From NCBI GenBank assembly GCA_021160355.1, contig JAGHCS010000082.1:1-5717 (forward strand): 5,717 nt of DNA. Reading direction: 5' to 3'. The notes beneath the pieces are model-generated. The model was not told the origin of the DNA. It saw only the letters and a program-made list of their open reading frames with translations, and did not search any database. Made by a program: the position numbers and the translations under genes. Origin of the DNA: Candidatus Cloacimonadota bacterium (GTDB lineage: Bacteria; Cloacimonadota; Cloacimonadia; JGIOTU-2). Position 1 is the first letter of the stretch. The number at the start of each line of letters is the position of its first letter. This document shows, piece by piece, positions 1 to 5,400 of this stretch.

Positions 1-17
1 GTGTGGAGGTAAGCATA

Positions 18-349
18 ATGAAAACAAAAGATATGATAAAAAAAGTTAAAAGCGAAGTCGGCACAGTGCTTTCAGCTGTAGCAAATAAAGCAGAATTCGT
101 GGCAAAAATATCTAAATTGAAGCTCGATATTGCTAAAAAAATGCAAGGATAAACAGAAACTTCAAGGATATTGGTGAATATGTATACAGCAAAAGAACAG
201 AATTTAAAGATGATTCATATATTGCTGATGTATTCAATGAAGTTGATGAAATTAAGAAATCGATTGAAGGGCTAAAGACACAAATTGAAGATATAAAGAT
301 TTTACAAAAAGAAAAGCATCATAAAATCGAGAAAAAAACACAAGGGTGA
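18..349 (+). pseudogene. Small helical/coiled-coil protein gene, broken by a -1 frameshift at an A7 run
   Basis: An ATG at 18 follows a strong Shine-Dalgarno (GGAGG at 5-9, 8 bases away). The frame reads MKTKDMIKKVKSEVGTVL... for 44 residues and stops at 150-152. A second frame, open from 137, runs on as ...ARINRNFKDIGEYVYSKR... to a TGA at 347-349 with no good start of its own. Adding one A to the A7 run at 135-141 joins them into about 110 residues: a basic N-terminus, a helical middle (FVAKISKLKLDIAKK then ARINRNFKDIGEYVYS) and a lysine/glutamate-rich coiled coil (VDEIKKSIEGLKTQIEDIK). There is no signal peptide or membrane helix. It resembles small cytoplasmic coiled-coil proteins beside housekeeping genes, but I do not recognise a named family. 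It lies 25 bases before ruvX and is probably co-transcribed. The break may be a homopolymer sequencing error, a true mutation or translational slippage. Confidence 0.7.
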
Positions 350-374
350 TATTGCTCGGGAAGAGTAGCAAGAA

Positions 375-791
375 TTGAAACGGTTAATGGCTTTAGATTA
401 TGGAGAACGACGTATCGGAATTGCTCTTACTGATCCGGAACAGCTTATTACTTTTCCCTATCAAACAATCGATACAAAAAAAACACCGGATGTAGTGAAA
501 GAGATAGTCGGGATAGTCAAGGATAAGGATGTCGGCTTGCTTATTGTGGGCAATCCTTTGAATACCCATGGGACGGATTCAAAAAAATCAAAAGATATAA
601 GAGCATTTGTTGAAATGCTTTCAAACCATATTTCAATTCCGATAATATTGTGGGATGAATCTTATACGACAAGAGCAGCGATTGCACTTATGAACCAGGC
701 GAACAGGAAGCTTAAGAAAAACAGAGATAAAATAGACCAACTTGCCGCATCTCTTCTTTTGAAAGATTATCTTGAACATCATAACAATTAG
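375..791 (+). CDS. ruvX: RuvX/YqgF family putative Holliday junction resolvase / pre-16S rRNA nuclease
   Basis: RNase H-fold nuclease of 138 residues, the usual family length. Visible family motifs are the N-terminal ALDYGERRIGIALTD with the metal-binding Asp8, the glycine turn VGNPLNTHGTD (58-68; most members have VGLP), WDESYTTRAA with Glu95 (93-102), and KIDQLAASLLLKDYL with Asp121 (119-133). Together these are the acidic active-site residues expected. The family is known for pre-16S rRNA 5' processing in E. coli (YqgF) and has been proposed to resolve Holliday junctions. The start is the TTG at 375, because an in-frame TAG at 366-368 limits upstream extension and the family usually has 6-8 residues before the DxG motif. 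ATG 387 is the alternative and leaves only three residues before that Asp. A weak purine stretch (GGAAGAG, 359-365) precedes the TTG. mltG follows after 9 bases. Confidence 0.92.
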   Translation: MKRLMALDYGERRIGIALTDPEQLITFPYQTIDTKKTPDVVKEIVGIVKDKDVGLLIVGNPLNTHGTDSKKSKDIRAFVEMLSNHISIPIILWDESYTTRAAIALMNQANRKLKKNRDKIDQLAASLLLKDYLEHHNN

Positions 792-800
792 TAAAAATTC

Positions 801-1772
801 ATGAGAAAAGTTTTCTTCGTACTATTAATATTTGTTTTTTTGTATTTTGTATATTTCACCATAACAAGCTTGTATATAAAATACCCGATTTTAAATAAAA
901 CGATTGACATTTCAAAAGGTTCGTCAGTATTTCAAATCGCAAAAAAACTGGAACAAAAGGAGATCATCTCATCTGCCTCACTTTTTCTCGTGGCAAATAA
1001 ATTATTGCCGAATGACAAGCAAATCCGATATGGTAAATTCAATTTTACCGGTAAATATTCCTTTATAGATGTGCTCCATAAGCTTACAAGCGGAGAGGTG
1101 GTGACTAACCGCATTACCGTGCCTGAAGGATATACTGTCCGCCACATTGCAAGTTTGCTTGCTCGTCAGGAACTAGCTGATTACAACACTTTTATGTCAC
1201 TTTGCTCGGATTCGTCATTTATTGATAGTTTAGGATTGCCAATAAAAAATCTAGAGGGTTTCCTCTTTCCTGAAACATATTATATTCCATATTTTGCTGA
1301 CGAAAAATATATCATTCAAATGATGGTCGATAATTTCTTTTTGCAATTTGAAAACGTTCATCCGAATCCAATTTCATTTGACTCGTTATATGATGCGGTA
1401 ATCATGGCTTCGATAGTCGAGCGAGAAGCAATTTATGATGACGAAAGACCGCTTATTGCTGGAGTGTATAATAAGAGATTGAAAGAGAGGATGCTTCTTC
1501 AAGCTGATCCCACAGTTGCATACGCCCTTGAACTAAATCGGATTTCCCGAAAGAAAATATATTATGATGATTTAAAAATACAATCAGATTATAATACATA
1601 TTTGTATAGAGGACTGCCACCCACTCCGATCTGTAATCCCGGAATTCAGTCGATCCTTGCTGCTATCCATCCTCAGGATACCGACTATCTCTTCTTTTTT
1701 GCAGGGAAGAACAATCGGCATATATTCTCAAAAACATATCAAGAACATTTAAAGAAGCTGAATCGTATTTAG
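801..1772 (+). CDS. mltG: Endolytic murein transglycosylase MltG (YceG-like)
   Basis: Inner-membrane lytic transglycosylase that cuts nascent glycan strands inside the chain and so helps set their length. The 323-residue size is close to E. coli MltG (about 340). One N-terminal membrane helix (about 4-25, VFFVLLIFVFLYFVYFT) is followed by a LysM-like region (about 34-110: IDISKGSSVFQIAKKL, then RITVPEGYTVRHIASLL) and the YceG catalytic domain. Landmarks are LEGFLFPETYYIP (151-163), ASIVEREA (203-210) with the presumed catalytic Glu207, LQADPTVAYAL (233-243), YNTYLYRGLPPTPICNPG (264-281) and the closing YLFFFAGKNNRHIFSKTYQEH. All match the E. coli layout. The gene begins 9 bases after ruvX with no clear Shine-Dalgarno, consistent with translational coupling. 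It is the last gene of the operon and meets the deiminase gene tail to tail. Confidence 0.95.
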   Translation: MRKVFFVLLIFVFLYFVYFTITSLYIKYPILNKTIDISKGSSVFQIAKKLEQKEIISSASLFLVANKLLPNDKQIRYGKFNFTGKYSFIDVLHKLTSGEVVTNRITVPEGYTVRHIASLLARQELADYNTFMSLCSDSSFIDSLGLPIKNLEGFLFPETYYIPYFADEKYIIQMMVDNFFLQFENVHPNPISFDSLYDAVIMASIVEREAIYDDERPLIAGVYNKRLKERMLLQADPTVAYALELNRISRKKIYYDDLKIQSDYNTYLYRGLPPTPICNPGIQSILAAIHPQDTDYLFFFAGKNNRHIFSKTYQEHLKKLNRI

Positions 1773-1780
1773 GTAAATAT

Positions 1781-1848
1781 CGAATGATGATTAGCGATTT
1801 GTGATTTAGGAAGTTGATCGAGTTCTGTTCTTCTAAAATCATCAATCG
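1781..1848. terminator. Imperfect inverted repeat between convergent genes, possible terminator
   Basis: CGAATGATGATT (1781-1792) pairs with AATCATCAATCG (1837-1848) with one mismatch. A second, shorter pairing, TTAGGAAG (1806-1813) with CTTCTAA (1830-1836), lies inside it with one bulged G. The structure sits in the 107-base gap after mltG and before the end of the deiminase gene, where terminators for both strands are expected. The T-rich run for the + strand (1873-1881) is 24 bases beyond the stem, and there is no good T-run on the - strand, so it is not a textbook intrinsic terminator. Confidence 0.35.
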
Positions 1849-1879
1849 GTGTTCGTCGTTCTTAAATCGATGGTTTTTT

Positions 1880-3634
1880 TTATCTTATTTTCATCATTTT
1901 CTGAGTGAAGGTTTTCCCATCGAGATTTATCCTGTAGAAATACACGCCAGCAGGTACATCGTTGCCTGATCGATCTTTACCATCCCAGTTTATTGCTATA
2001 AGATTATTATTTGCTTGAGTAGTTAAGAAATTTATGAGCTGTCCCTTGATATTATAAATTCCAATATGAATTACAGAAGAGTTATTATTCTTCAGCGTAA
2101 ATGCGATAGTTGTACTGCCACTAAATGGATTGGGATAATTTGTGGCTTCCGTGATGATATTTAGCTGGGGTTCATCGGCGGAGACAGAGTTTATCACATA
2201 GAAAGAGTATGCCATGGGTGCACCGATATAAGGATTATTTTCGCTCCTGCCGGAGTTGTCTGCAGCATGAATATAGTAATTTATGATTGTTCCATTCGGT
2301 TGTGCAGGAATGCTTGCTGAAAAGTATGTTCCAAAAATTTGAGTTAAAGGCAGTTCATTGAATTGAATATCTGTTGAACGTTTCCAATATACGAGCAGAG
2401 AATCTTGAATTAATGATTGACCGCTATATGCAAAAATGCTGGTTGTAATAGTTATGTCGTCAGTTGTTGTGATAGTGTCTGCAAGTGGTGCGTGGTAGAT
2501 GTAGAGCATTCCCTGGTCCGTGACGCCCATTGTTCGGCAGTGCAATGCATCTGTAGATTGCCATGAGCCGGTAAAACCGAGAACTTCATAGCCGGGCATG
2601 GCTGCTTCGTAGGAAGCGATCGCCTGTGCATCATAAGAACTACCTGTGATCGGCACAAGAACTTTTTTATTTAATATAAGCGAGTTTGTATACGGCTGGT
2701 TATTAGGTGTATTGACTCGTGGGACTTCATAGTTTGTTCCATAACAACTCGGTTGAGATTCAAAATAATCAACGGCAGCTTCTATCTCATCATACTGTGA
2801 ATGATACGTAGGAACTTCACGAATGAGAATTTGTGTAGGACTCAGATACTTTCCCCAACAGTCAACGTGCTTAATATATTCTCCATTCACATCAGGAACG
2901 ACGTGGTAGGTATTTATCCCAAGATAATCATTAACTAATGTGTTGATTTCTGCGTGAGTCAAGCTGGGATTTTCTTCCCATATGAGATCTGTCGAAACAG
3001 ATATACCATGCCCATCAGTCATATAATTACCGCCGGTTGCAGTCAGCCCCATATTATACACGTTGATCCCAAAATAGGTTGCGCAGAAATTGGGGATTGC
3101 ATTGTCGTCGGGACGAGGGCGATTATATATGAAATCTGTAATTCCCGATTCGTTATTGCCGTTGAAAATAAACCAAGGACCGTAATCTCGGATCCAATAT
3201 GTGTCGGTATCAGCAATAAGAAATTCGACGTGGCTCATGTTTACACCTGCATTATTAAATGTGTTATAGGCAGTAGTTTGATAACCTGATGAGACCACGC
3301 AGTACACCATCACATCTTCAGCCATTTCTGCAACGATAGTGGTTGAAATGCCAAGAGGATATCGGACTAGTACTCCCTGCATAGGTGCAAATTCTGAAGG
3401 TTGACGTACAGGTGTTGGAGGTTCGAGGGTAGGGAGGAAATCCTTACCGATCTCATCAAGATGTAGTTTTTCTTCTTCGGTGAGCCAGATAGGAAGCTCT
3501 CCAGGATGTTCTTCCTGCCATTGTTCTGCATGTGGTATTTCAGCATAATGTATATAGGTATTGCTGGTTGAATTTGCAAAAATTGCACCATTCAGACAAA
3601 GTGAAAAAGTTATGATTAAAATTGCTTTTTTCAT
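1880..3634 (-). CDS. Secreted peptidylarginine deiminase, P. gingivalis PPAD-like, with Ig-like and C-terminal sorting domains
   Basis: This 584-residue exported protein hydrolyses a guanidino group, probably converting peptidyl arginine to citrulline plus ammonia. A signal peptide covers 1-20 (likely cleavage IFA|NS), followed by a spacer/propeptide to about 80. The PAD_porph catalytic domain (about 84-385) shows TYWIRDYGPW (Asp150), NRPRP (Arg172, Arg174), TGGNYMTDGHG, KHVDCWGKYL (His256, Asp258), QPYTNSLILN (Asn317) and ALHCRTMG (nucleophile Cys366). Up to the Asn these lie 20 residues downstream of P. gingivalis PPAD D130, R152, R154, H236, D238 and N297; the Cys is offset 15 from C351 (PPAD numbering from memory). 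An Ig-like domain (about 386-480, ending YYIHAADNSGR...YSFYV) and a FlgD-like/type IX-type C-terminal module (about 498-584) complete the PPAD layout. ATG 3634 is supported by GAGG 8 bases upstream. Agmatine deiminase is the related alternative, but those enzymes are cytoplasmic and single-domain. The gene stands alone. Confidence 0.9.
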   Translation of the reverse strand: MKKAILIITFSLCLNGAIFANSTSNTYIHYAEIPHAEQWQEEHPGELPIWLTEEEKLHLDEIGKDFLPTLEPPTPVRQPSEFAPMQGVLVRYPLGISTTIVAEMAEDVMVYCVVSSGYQTTAYNTFNNAGVNMSHVEFLIADTDTYWIRDYGPWFIFNGNNESGITDFIYNRPRPDDNAIPNFCATYFGINVYNMGLTATGGNYMTDGHGISVSTDLIWEENPSLTHAEINTLVNDYLGINTYHVVPDVNGEYIKHVDCWGKYLSPTQILIREVPTYHSQYDEIEAAVDYFESQPSCYGTNYEVPRVNTPNNQPYTNSLILNKKVLVPITGSSYDAQAIASYEAAMPGYEVLGFTGSWQSTDALHCRTMGVTDQGMLYIYHAPLADTITTTDDITITTSIFAYSGQSLIQDSLLVYWKRSTDIQFNELPLTQIFGTYFSASIPAQPNGTIINYYIHAADNSGRSENNPYIGAPMAYSFYVINSVSADEPQLNIITEATNYPNPFSGSTTIAFTLKNNNSSVIHIGIYNIKGQLINFLTTQANNNLIAINWDGKDRSGNDVPAGVYFYRINLDGKTFTQKMMKIR

Positions 3635-3674
3635 TCAATTAACCTCGTATAGTTTTTTGATTTCGTTGGAAATT

Positions 3675-3697
3675 CTCATGATGAATTTTTTTGTCAA
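3675..3697 (-). promoter_or_regulatory. Candidate promoter -35 for the deiminase gene
   Basis: On the minus strand a perfect TTGACA (3697-3692) lies about 58 bases upstream of the deiminase ATG. The hexamers 16-17 bases further on (GAATTT / AATTTC) are poor -10 matches. The placement is right, but the -10 is weak and the region is AT-rich, so this is tentative. Confidence 0.25.
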
Positions 3698-3747
3698 TCC
3701 TCTTATCGAATAAAAAACTTGCTTTGAAATCATTTATCTTAATTTTT

Positions 3748-3777
3748 TTGCATACTGGAATCATTTTTCAGAATAAT
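3748..3777 (+). promoter_or_regulatory. Candidate promoter for the gtrA-like gene
   Basis: TTGCAT (3748-3753) and AATAAT (3772-3777, five of six matches to TATAAT) are separated by 18 bases. Transcription would start near 3784. This would fit translation from GTG 3793 or ATG 3820 and exclude the longer TTG-started frame at 3691. Confidence 0.3.
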
Positions 3778-3819
3778 TTTTTATCGAGACGTGTGAAAAT
3801 TAAACATTTGAAACCGAGT

Positions 3820-4254
3820 ATGCTTAAGCGTTTTATCAAATTCACTATCAGAGGTTTAGTTGGCACACTGGTTGATACTGCTGTTTTGTGGTTGCTGATA
3901 ACCTATGCTTTTCATACATACTTCTCAAAATATATTCTTGCTCCTTCCATATCTTTTGAAGTTGGAATCCTTGTGGGATATGTGATCATTTATTTCTGGA
4001 TATGGAACCATCGAGTACTCAATAGCTTCAAAGATTTTATTCGGAGAATACCAAAATATAATCTTGCAGTTCTCTTTTCTTTTGGTATAAAATTGGCACT
4101 CCTAAATATCATAAAACAGATCTTTCATTTTGATGTGATAATATGCAATTTGATCGCCCTATTTTTTTCAGGTTTCATAAATTTCTTTGCCAACGAAAAA
4201 ATAATTTTCAAAGAGAAAAAAACAGTAGTTGAAGACCTTTACGAAAATTTATAA
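3820..4254 (+). CDS. GtrA-family four-helix membrane protein
   Basis: GtrA/DPMS_2-like (PF04138-type) integral membrane protein of 144 residues. Family members are linked to moving or presenting lipid-linked sugars for cell-surface polysaccharide or glycan decoration; the substrate here is unknown. Four hydrophobic helices are visible at about 12-30, 38-61, 80-100 and 106-124. Family signatures are FIKFTIRGLVGTLVDTAVLW in helix 1, the IYFWIWNHRVL loop after helix 2, and GFINFFANEKIIF after helix 4, which parallels the usual NFxxNRxWxF ending. The basic residues after helices 2 and 4 fit the family topology. ATG 3820 is chosen because MLKRFIKFTIRG is the normal family N-terminus. The frame is open back to a TTG at 3691, and GTG 3793 (153 residues) is also possible; none has a strong ribosome site. 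It is divergent from the deiminase gene, and no glycosyltransferase is in view. Confidence 0.85.
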   Translation: MLKRFIKFTIRGLVGTLVDTAVLWLLITYAFHTYFSKYILAPSISFEVGILVGYVIIYFWIWNHRVLNSFKDFIRRIPKYNLAVLFSFGIKLALLNIIKQIFHFDVIICNLIALFFSGFINFFANEKIIFKEKKTVVEDLYENL

Positions 4255-4293
4255 ATTTCAATCTACAATTTATACATACTAAATATCTCATAA

Positions 4294-4322
4294 TTAACGA
4301 CCAACAGGCAAGATAATATTAT
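4294..4322 (+). promoter_or_regulatory. Candidate hsp20 promoter upstream of CIRCE
   Basis: TTAACG (4294-4299), a 17-base spacer and TATTAT (4317-4322, five of six to TATAAT). A start site near 4329 would put the CIRCE operator at the start of the transcript, its usual position relative to a promoter. Confidence 0.35.
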
Positions 4323-4332
4323 TTTATGCAAA

Positions 4333-4359
4333 CTGGCACTCACGCAAAAAGAGTGCTAA
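4333..4359 (+). promoter_or_regulatory. CIRCE operator (HrcA binding site)
   Basis: The consensus is TTAGCACTC-N9-GAGTGCTAA. Here the left arm is CTGGCACTC (4333-4341, seven of nine), the spacer is exactly 9 bases (4342-4350), and the right arm GAGTGCTAA (4351-4359) is perfect. It lies 94 bases before a small heat-shock protein gene. By established knowledge, the repressor HrcA binds this element and releases it on heat shock. It predicts an hrcA gene elsewhere in the genome. Confidence 0.92.
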
Positions 4360-4366
4360 TTTATAT

Positions 4367-4394
4367 TTGACATTTCTGTTTTGTGCATTATATT
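4367..4394 (+). promoter_or_regulatory. Candidate hsp20 promoter downstream of CIRCE
   Basis: Perfect TTGACA (4367-4372), 16-base spacer and TATATT (4389-4394, five of six). It is the better sigma70-type match of the two near hsp20, with a start near 4401. CIRCE ends 7 bases before its -35, so bound HrcA could block polymerase access. Confidence 0.5.
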
Positions 4395-4452
4395 TTTTAT
4401 TAAATCGTTAAGATAATAGACGTGAAACCAAAAAAAGGAAAGGAGGTTTAAG

Positions 4453-4866
4453 ATGGCTATTATCAGATATCAACCCTTCAGGAATATGCTTGAAAGTTTC
4501 TTCAAGGATAATGAATTCATGCCAGGTTTTCAGGATACCAACTTCAAAATGCCTGTTGATATTTATGAAAAAGATGGTACTGTAGCAATCGATTTTGAAC
4601 TTCCCGGTTTGGAAAAAAAAGATATTAATATCGAACTTGAAGGAAACAATCTTACAGTTTCCGGTAAAATGCAAAAAGATAATGAAGTGAAGGAAGAAAA
4701 CTACTACCGCTGTGAGCGTTCATACGGTGAGTTCTCCCGATCTTTTACCATTCCTGATGGAATTAAGGAAAAAGACCTCAAGGCGACCTATAAAGATGGC
4801 GTGCTAAAAGTTACTTTCCCGAAAACCAAGGAGATCGAAAAGAAGAAAAAGATTGAAGTCTCATAA
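4453..4866 (+). CDS. Hsp20/alpha-crystallin family small heat-shock protein
   Basis: ATP-independent holdase chaperone of 137 residues that binds unfolding proteins in the cytoplasm, as oligomers, and hands them to the DnaK/GroEL machinery. A short N-terminal arm (1-32, YQPFRNMLESFF) precedes the alpha-crystallin domain (about 33-124), which starts MPVDIYEKDGTVAIDFELPG and ends with the family hallmark ATYKDGVLKVTFPK (111-124). The C-terminal tail carries the IxI/V anchor (Ile134-Glu-Val136) used for oligomer assembly. The start is unambiguous: AGGAGG (4441-4446) sits 6 bases before the ATG. It stands alone, controlled by the CIRCE element upstream and closed by a strong terminator, so it is most likely heat-induced through HrcA. 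Confidence 0.96.
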   Translation: MAIIRYQPFRNMLESFFKDNEFMPGFQDTNFKMPVDIYEKDGTVAIDFELPGLEKKDINIELEGNNLTVSGKMQKDNEVKEENYYRCERSYGEFSRSFTIPDGIKEKDLKATYKDGVLKVTFPKTKEIEKKKKIEVS

Positions 4867-4880
4867 AGTCCTGGTACTCC

Positions 4881-4915
4881 AAAGCCCGTTCGTTATGTGT
4901 GGACGGGCTTTTTTT
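4881..4915 (+). terminator. Intrinsic terminator of hsp20
   Basis: AAAGCCCGT (4881-4889) pairs perfectly with ACGGGCTTT (4903-4911) around a 13-base loop. The run of seven T from 4909 to 4915 overlaps the end of the stem. It begins 14 bases after the hsp20 stop codon. Confidence 0.93.
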
Positions 4916-4928
4916 ATCAGTAGAAAAT

Positions 4929-4958
4929 TTGACATGAATAATGAAAAATTAAAATAAA
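4929..4958 (+). promoter_or_regulatory. Candidate promoter for the glutaredoxin-trxB operon
   Basis: Perfect TTGACA (4929-4934), 18-base spacer and AATAAA (4953-4958, four of six), just beyond the hsp20 terminator. It would give a leader of about 175 bases that contains the inverted-repeat stretch. A second possible -10, a perfect TATAAT at 5056-5061, lacks a recognisable -35. Confidence 0.3.
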
Positions 4959-4969
4959 TAAATCGTAAA

Positions 4970-5125
4970 ATGAACCACGAAAAACTCGAAATAGATGAAA
5001 TGAATTTTACAAAGTTGATTGTCCTAATTAACAAGTTGGATGATGTATTTAAGGTTATAATTAATCCCATAATTATAAAGCCATTATTTTCTTTTTTTGT
5101 GCATTTTCGTGAGTTTCGTGGTTAA
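4970..5125 (+). other. Open 51-codon frame spanning the inverted-repeat stretch
   Basis: The frame runs from ATG 4970 to TAA 5123-5125. It reads MNHEKLEIDEMNFTKLIVL at the start and ends FSFFVHFREFRG, with both termini encoded by the inverted repeats. There is no Shine-Dalgarno before the ATG, and no domain is recognisable. It may be a coincidental frame, a remnant of a repeat-borne gene, or a leader peptide upstream of the glutaredoxin. I do not claim that it is expressed. Confidence 0.2.
4973..5123. repeat. Inverted-repeat-bounded, MITE-like 151 bp stretch
   Basis: AACCACGAAA (4973-4982) and TTTCGTGGTT (5114-5123) are perfect 10-base inverted ends. The similarity continues inward imperfectly (AACTCGAAA at the left; TTTTCGTGAG at the right). 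The 6-base word TAAAAT flanks both sides (4966-4971 and 5126-5131) and could be a target-site duplication, although AT-rich DNA makes chance copies likely. It occupies most of the gap between the hsp20 terminator and the redox operon. The sequence resembles CCACGAA/TTCGTGG words that I recall as dispersed in environmental bacterial genomes; the copy number here is unknown. Confidence 0.5.
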
Positions 5126-5141
5126 TAAAATTGGAGATACA

Positions 5142-5399
5142 ATGAATAATCAAACAGCAAGGGTGGTCGTGTTTTCAACTCCGATGTGTTCGTGGTGCAG
5201 GAAAACCAAGGACTATCTGAGAAAACACAACATACGTTTTAAAGATGTCGATGTCGCGAGGGATCAGGCAGCTGCACGTGATATGGTTCGAAGAACAGGG
5301 CAGCAGGGAGTCCCGGTTATCATGATTAACAATCGCCCAATCGTGGGTTTTGATAAGAATAAAATAGACAACTTATTAGGAATTAAGGATAGAAGATAA
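5142..5399 (+). CDS. Glutaredoxin-like thiol-disulfide redox protein (NrdH type)
   Basis: Small thioredoxin-fold protein of 85 residues, the normal size for NrdH/glutaredoxin-like proteins. The active site is the CxxC in STPMCSWCRKTKDYL (Cys16, Cys19) after the first beta strand. GQQGVPVIMINN carries the cis-proline (Pro58), and RPIVGFDKNKIDNLL (65-79) closes the glutathione/redoxin fold. It is expected to shuttle electrons to cytoplasmic disulfide targets such as ribonucleotide reductase or peroxidases. The frame is open upstream, but ATG 5142 is chosen because GGAG (5133-5136) stands 5 bases before it and the protein then starts right before strand 1 (ARVVVFST). A thioredoxin reductase gene begins one base after its stop, so it is probably reduced by that enzyme, as NrdH is, rather than by glutathione; that part is inference. 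Confidence 0.9.
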   Translation: MNNQTARVVVFSTPMCSWCRKTKDYLRKHNIRFKDVDVARDQAAARDMVRRTGQQGVPVIMINNRPIVGFDKNKIDNLLGIKDRR

Positions 5400-5400
5400 A

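Noticed and set aside
135..141. Classical tandem-slippage heptamer (X XXY YYZ) for programmed -1 frameshifting
   Set aside because: The zero-frame heptamer would be T AAA AAA, which breaks the XXX rule. No upstream Shine-Dalgarno or downstream stem-loop is evident.
2954..3289. 111-codon open frame on the + strand inside the deiminase gene
   Set aside because: It lies wholly antisense to the catalytic domain (Asp150 to the GGN region). It has no ribosome site and no recognisable domain, while the opposite strand is clearly coding.
3643..3652. TATACG as a -10 box for the deiminase gene on the minus strand
   Set aside because: It directly abuts the Shine-Dalgarno, so transcription would start too late to include the ribosome site.
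4255..4293. Terminator or small RNA after the gtrA-like gene
   Set aside because: The stretch is plain AT-rich sequence with no stem followed by a T-run.
4861..5070. 69-codon minus-strand frame MGLIITLNTSSNLL... running back over the hsp20 terminator
   Set aside because: It crosses the terminator hairpin and the left inverted repeat, has AT-driven composition and matches no family I know.
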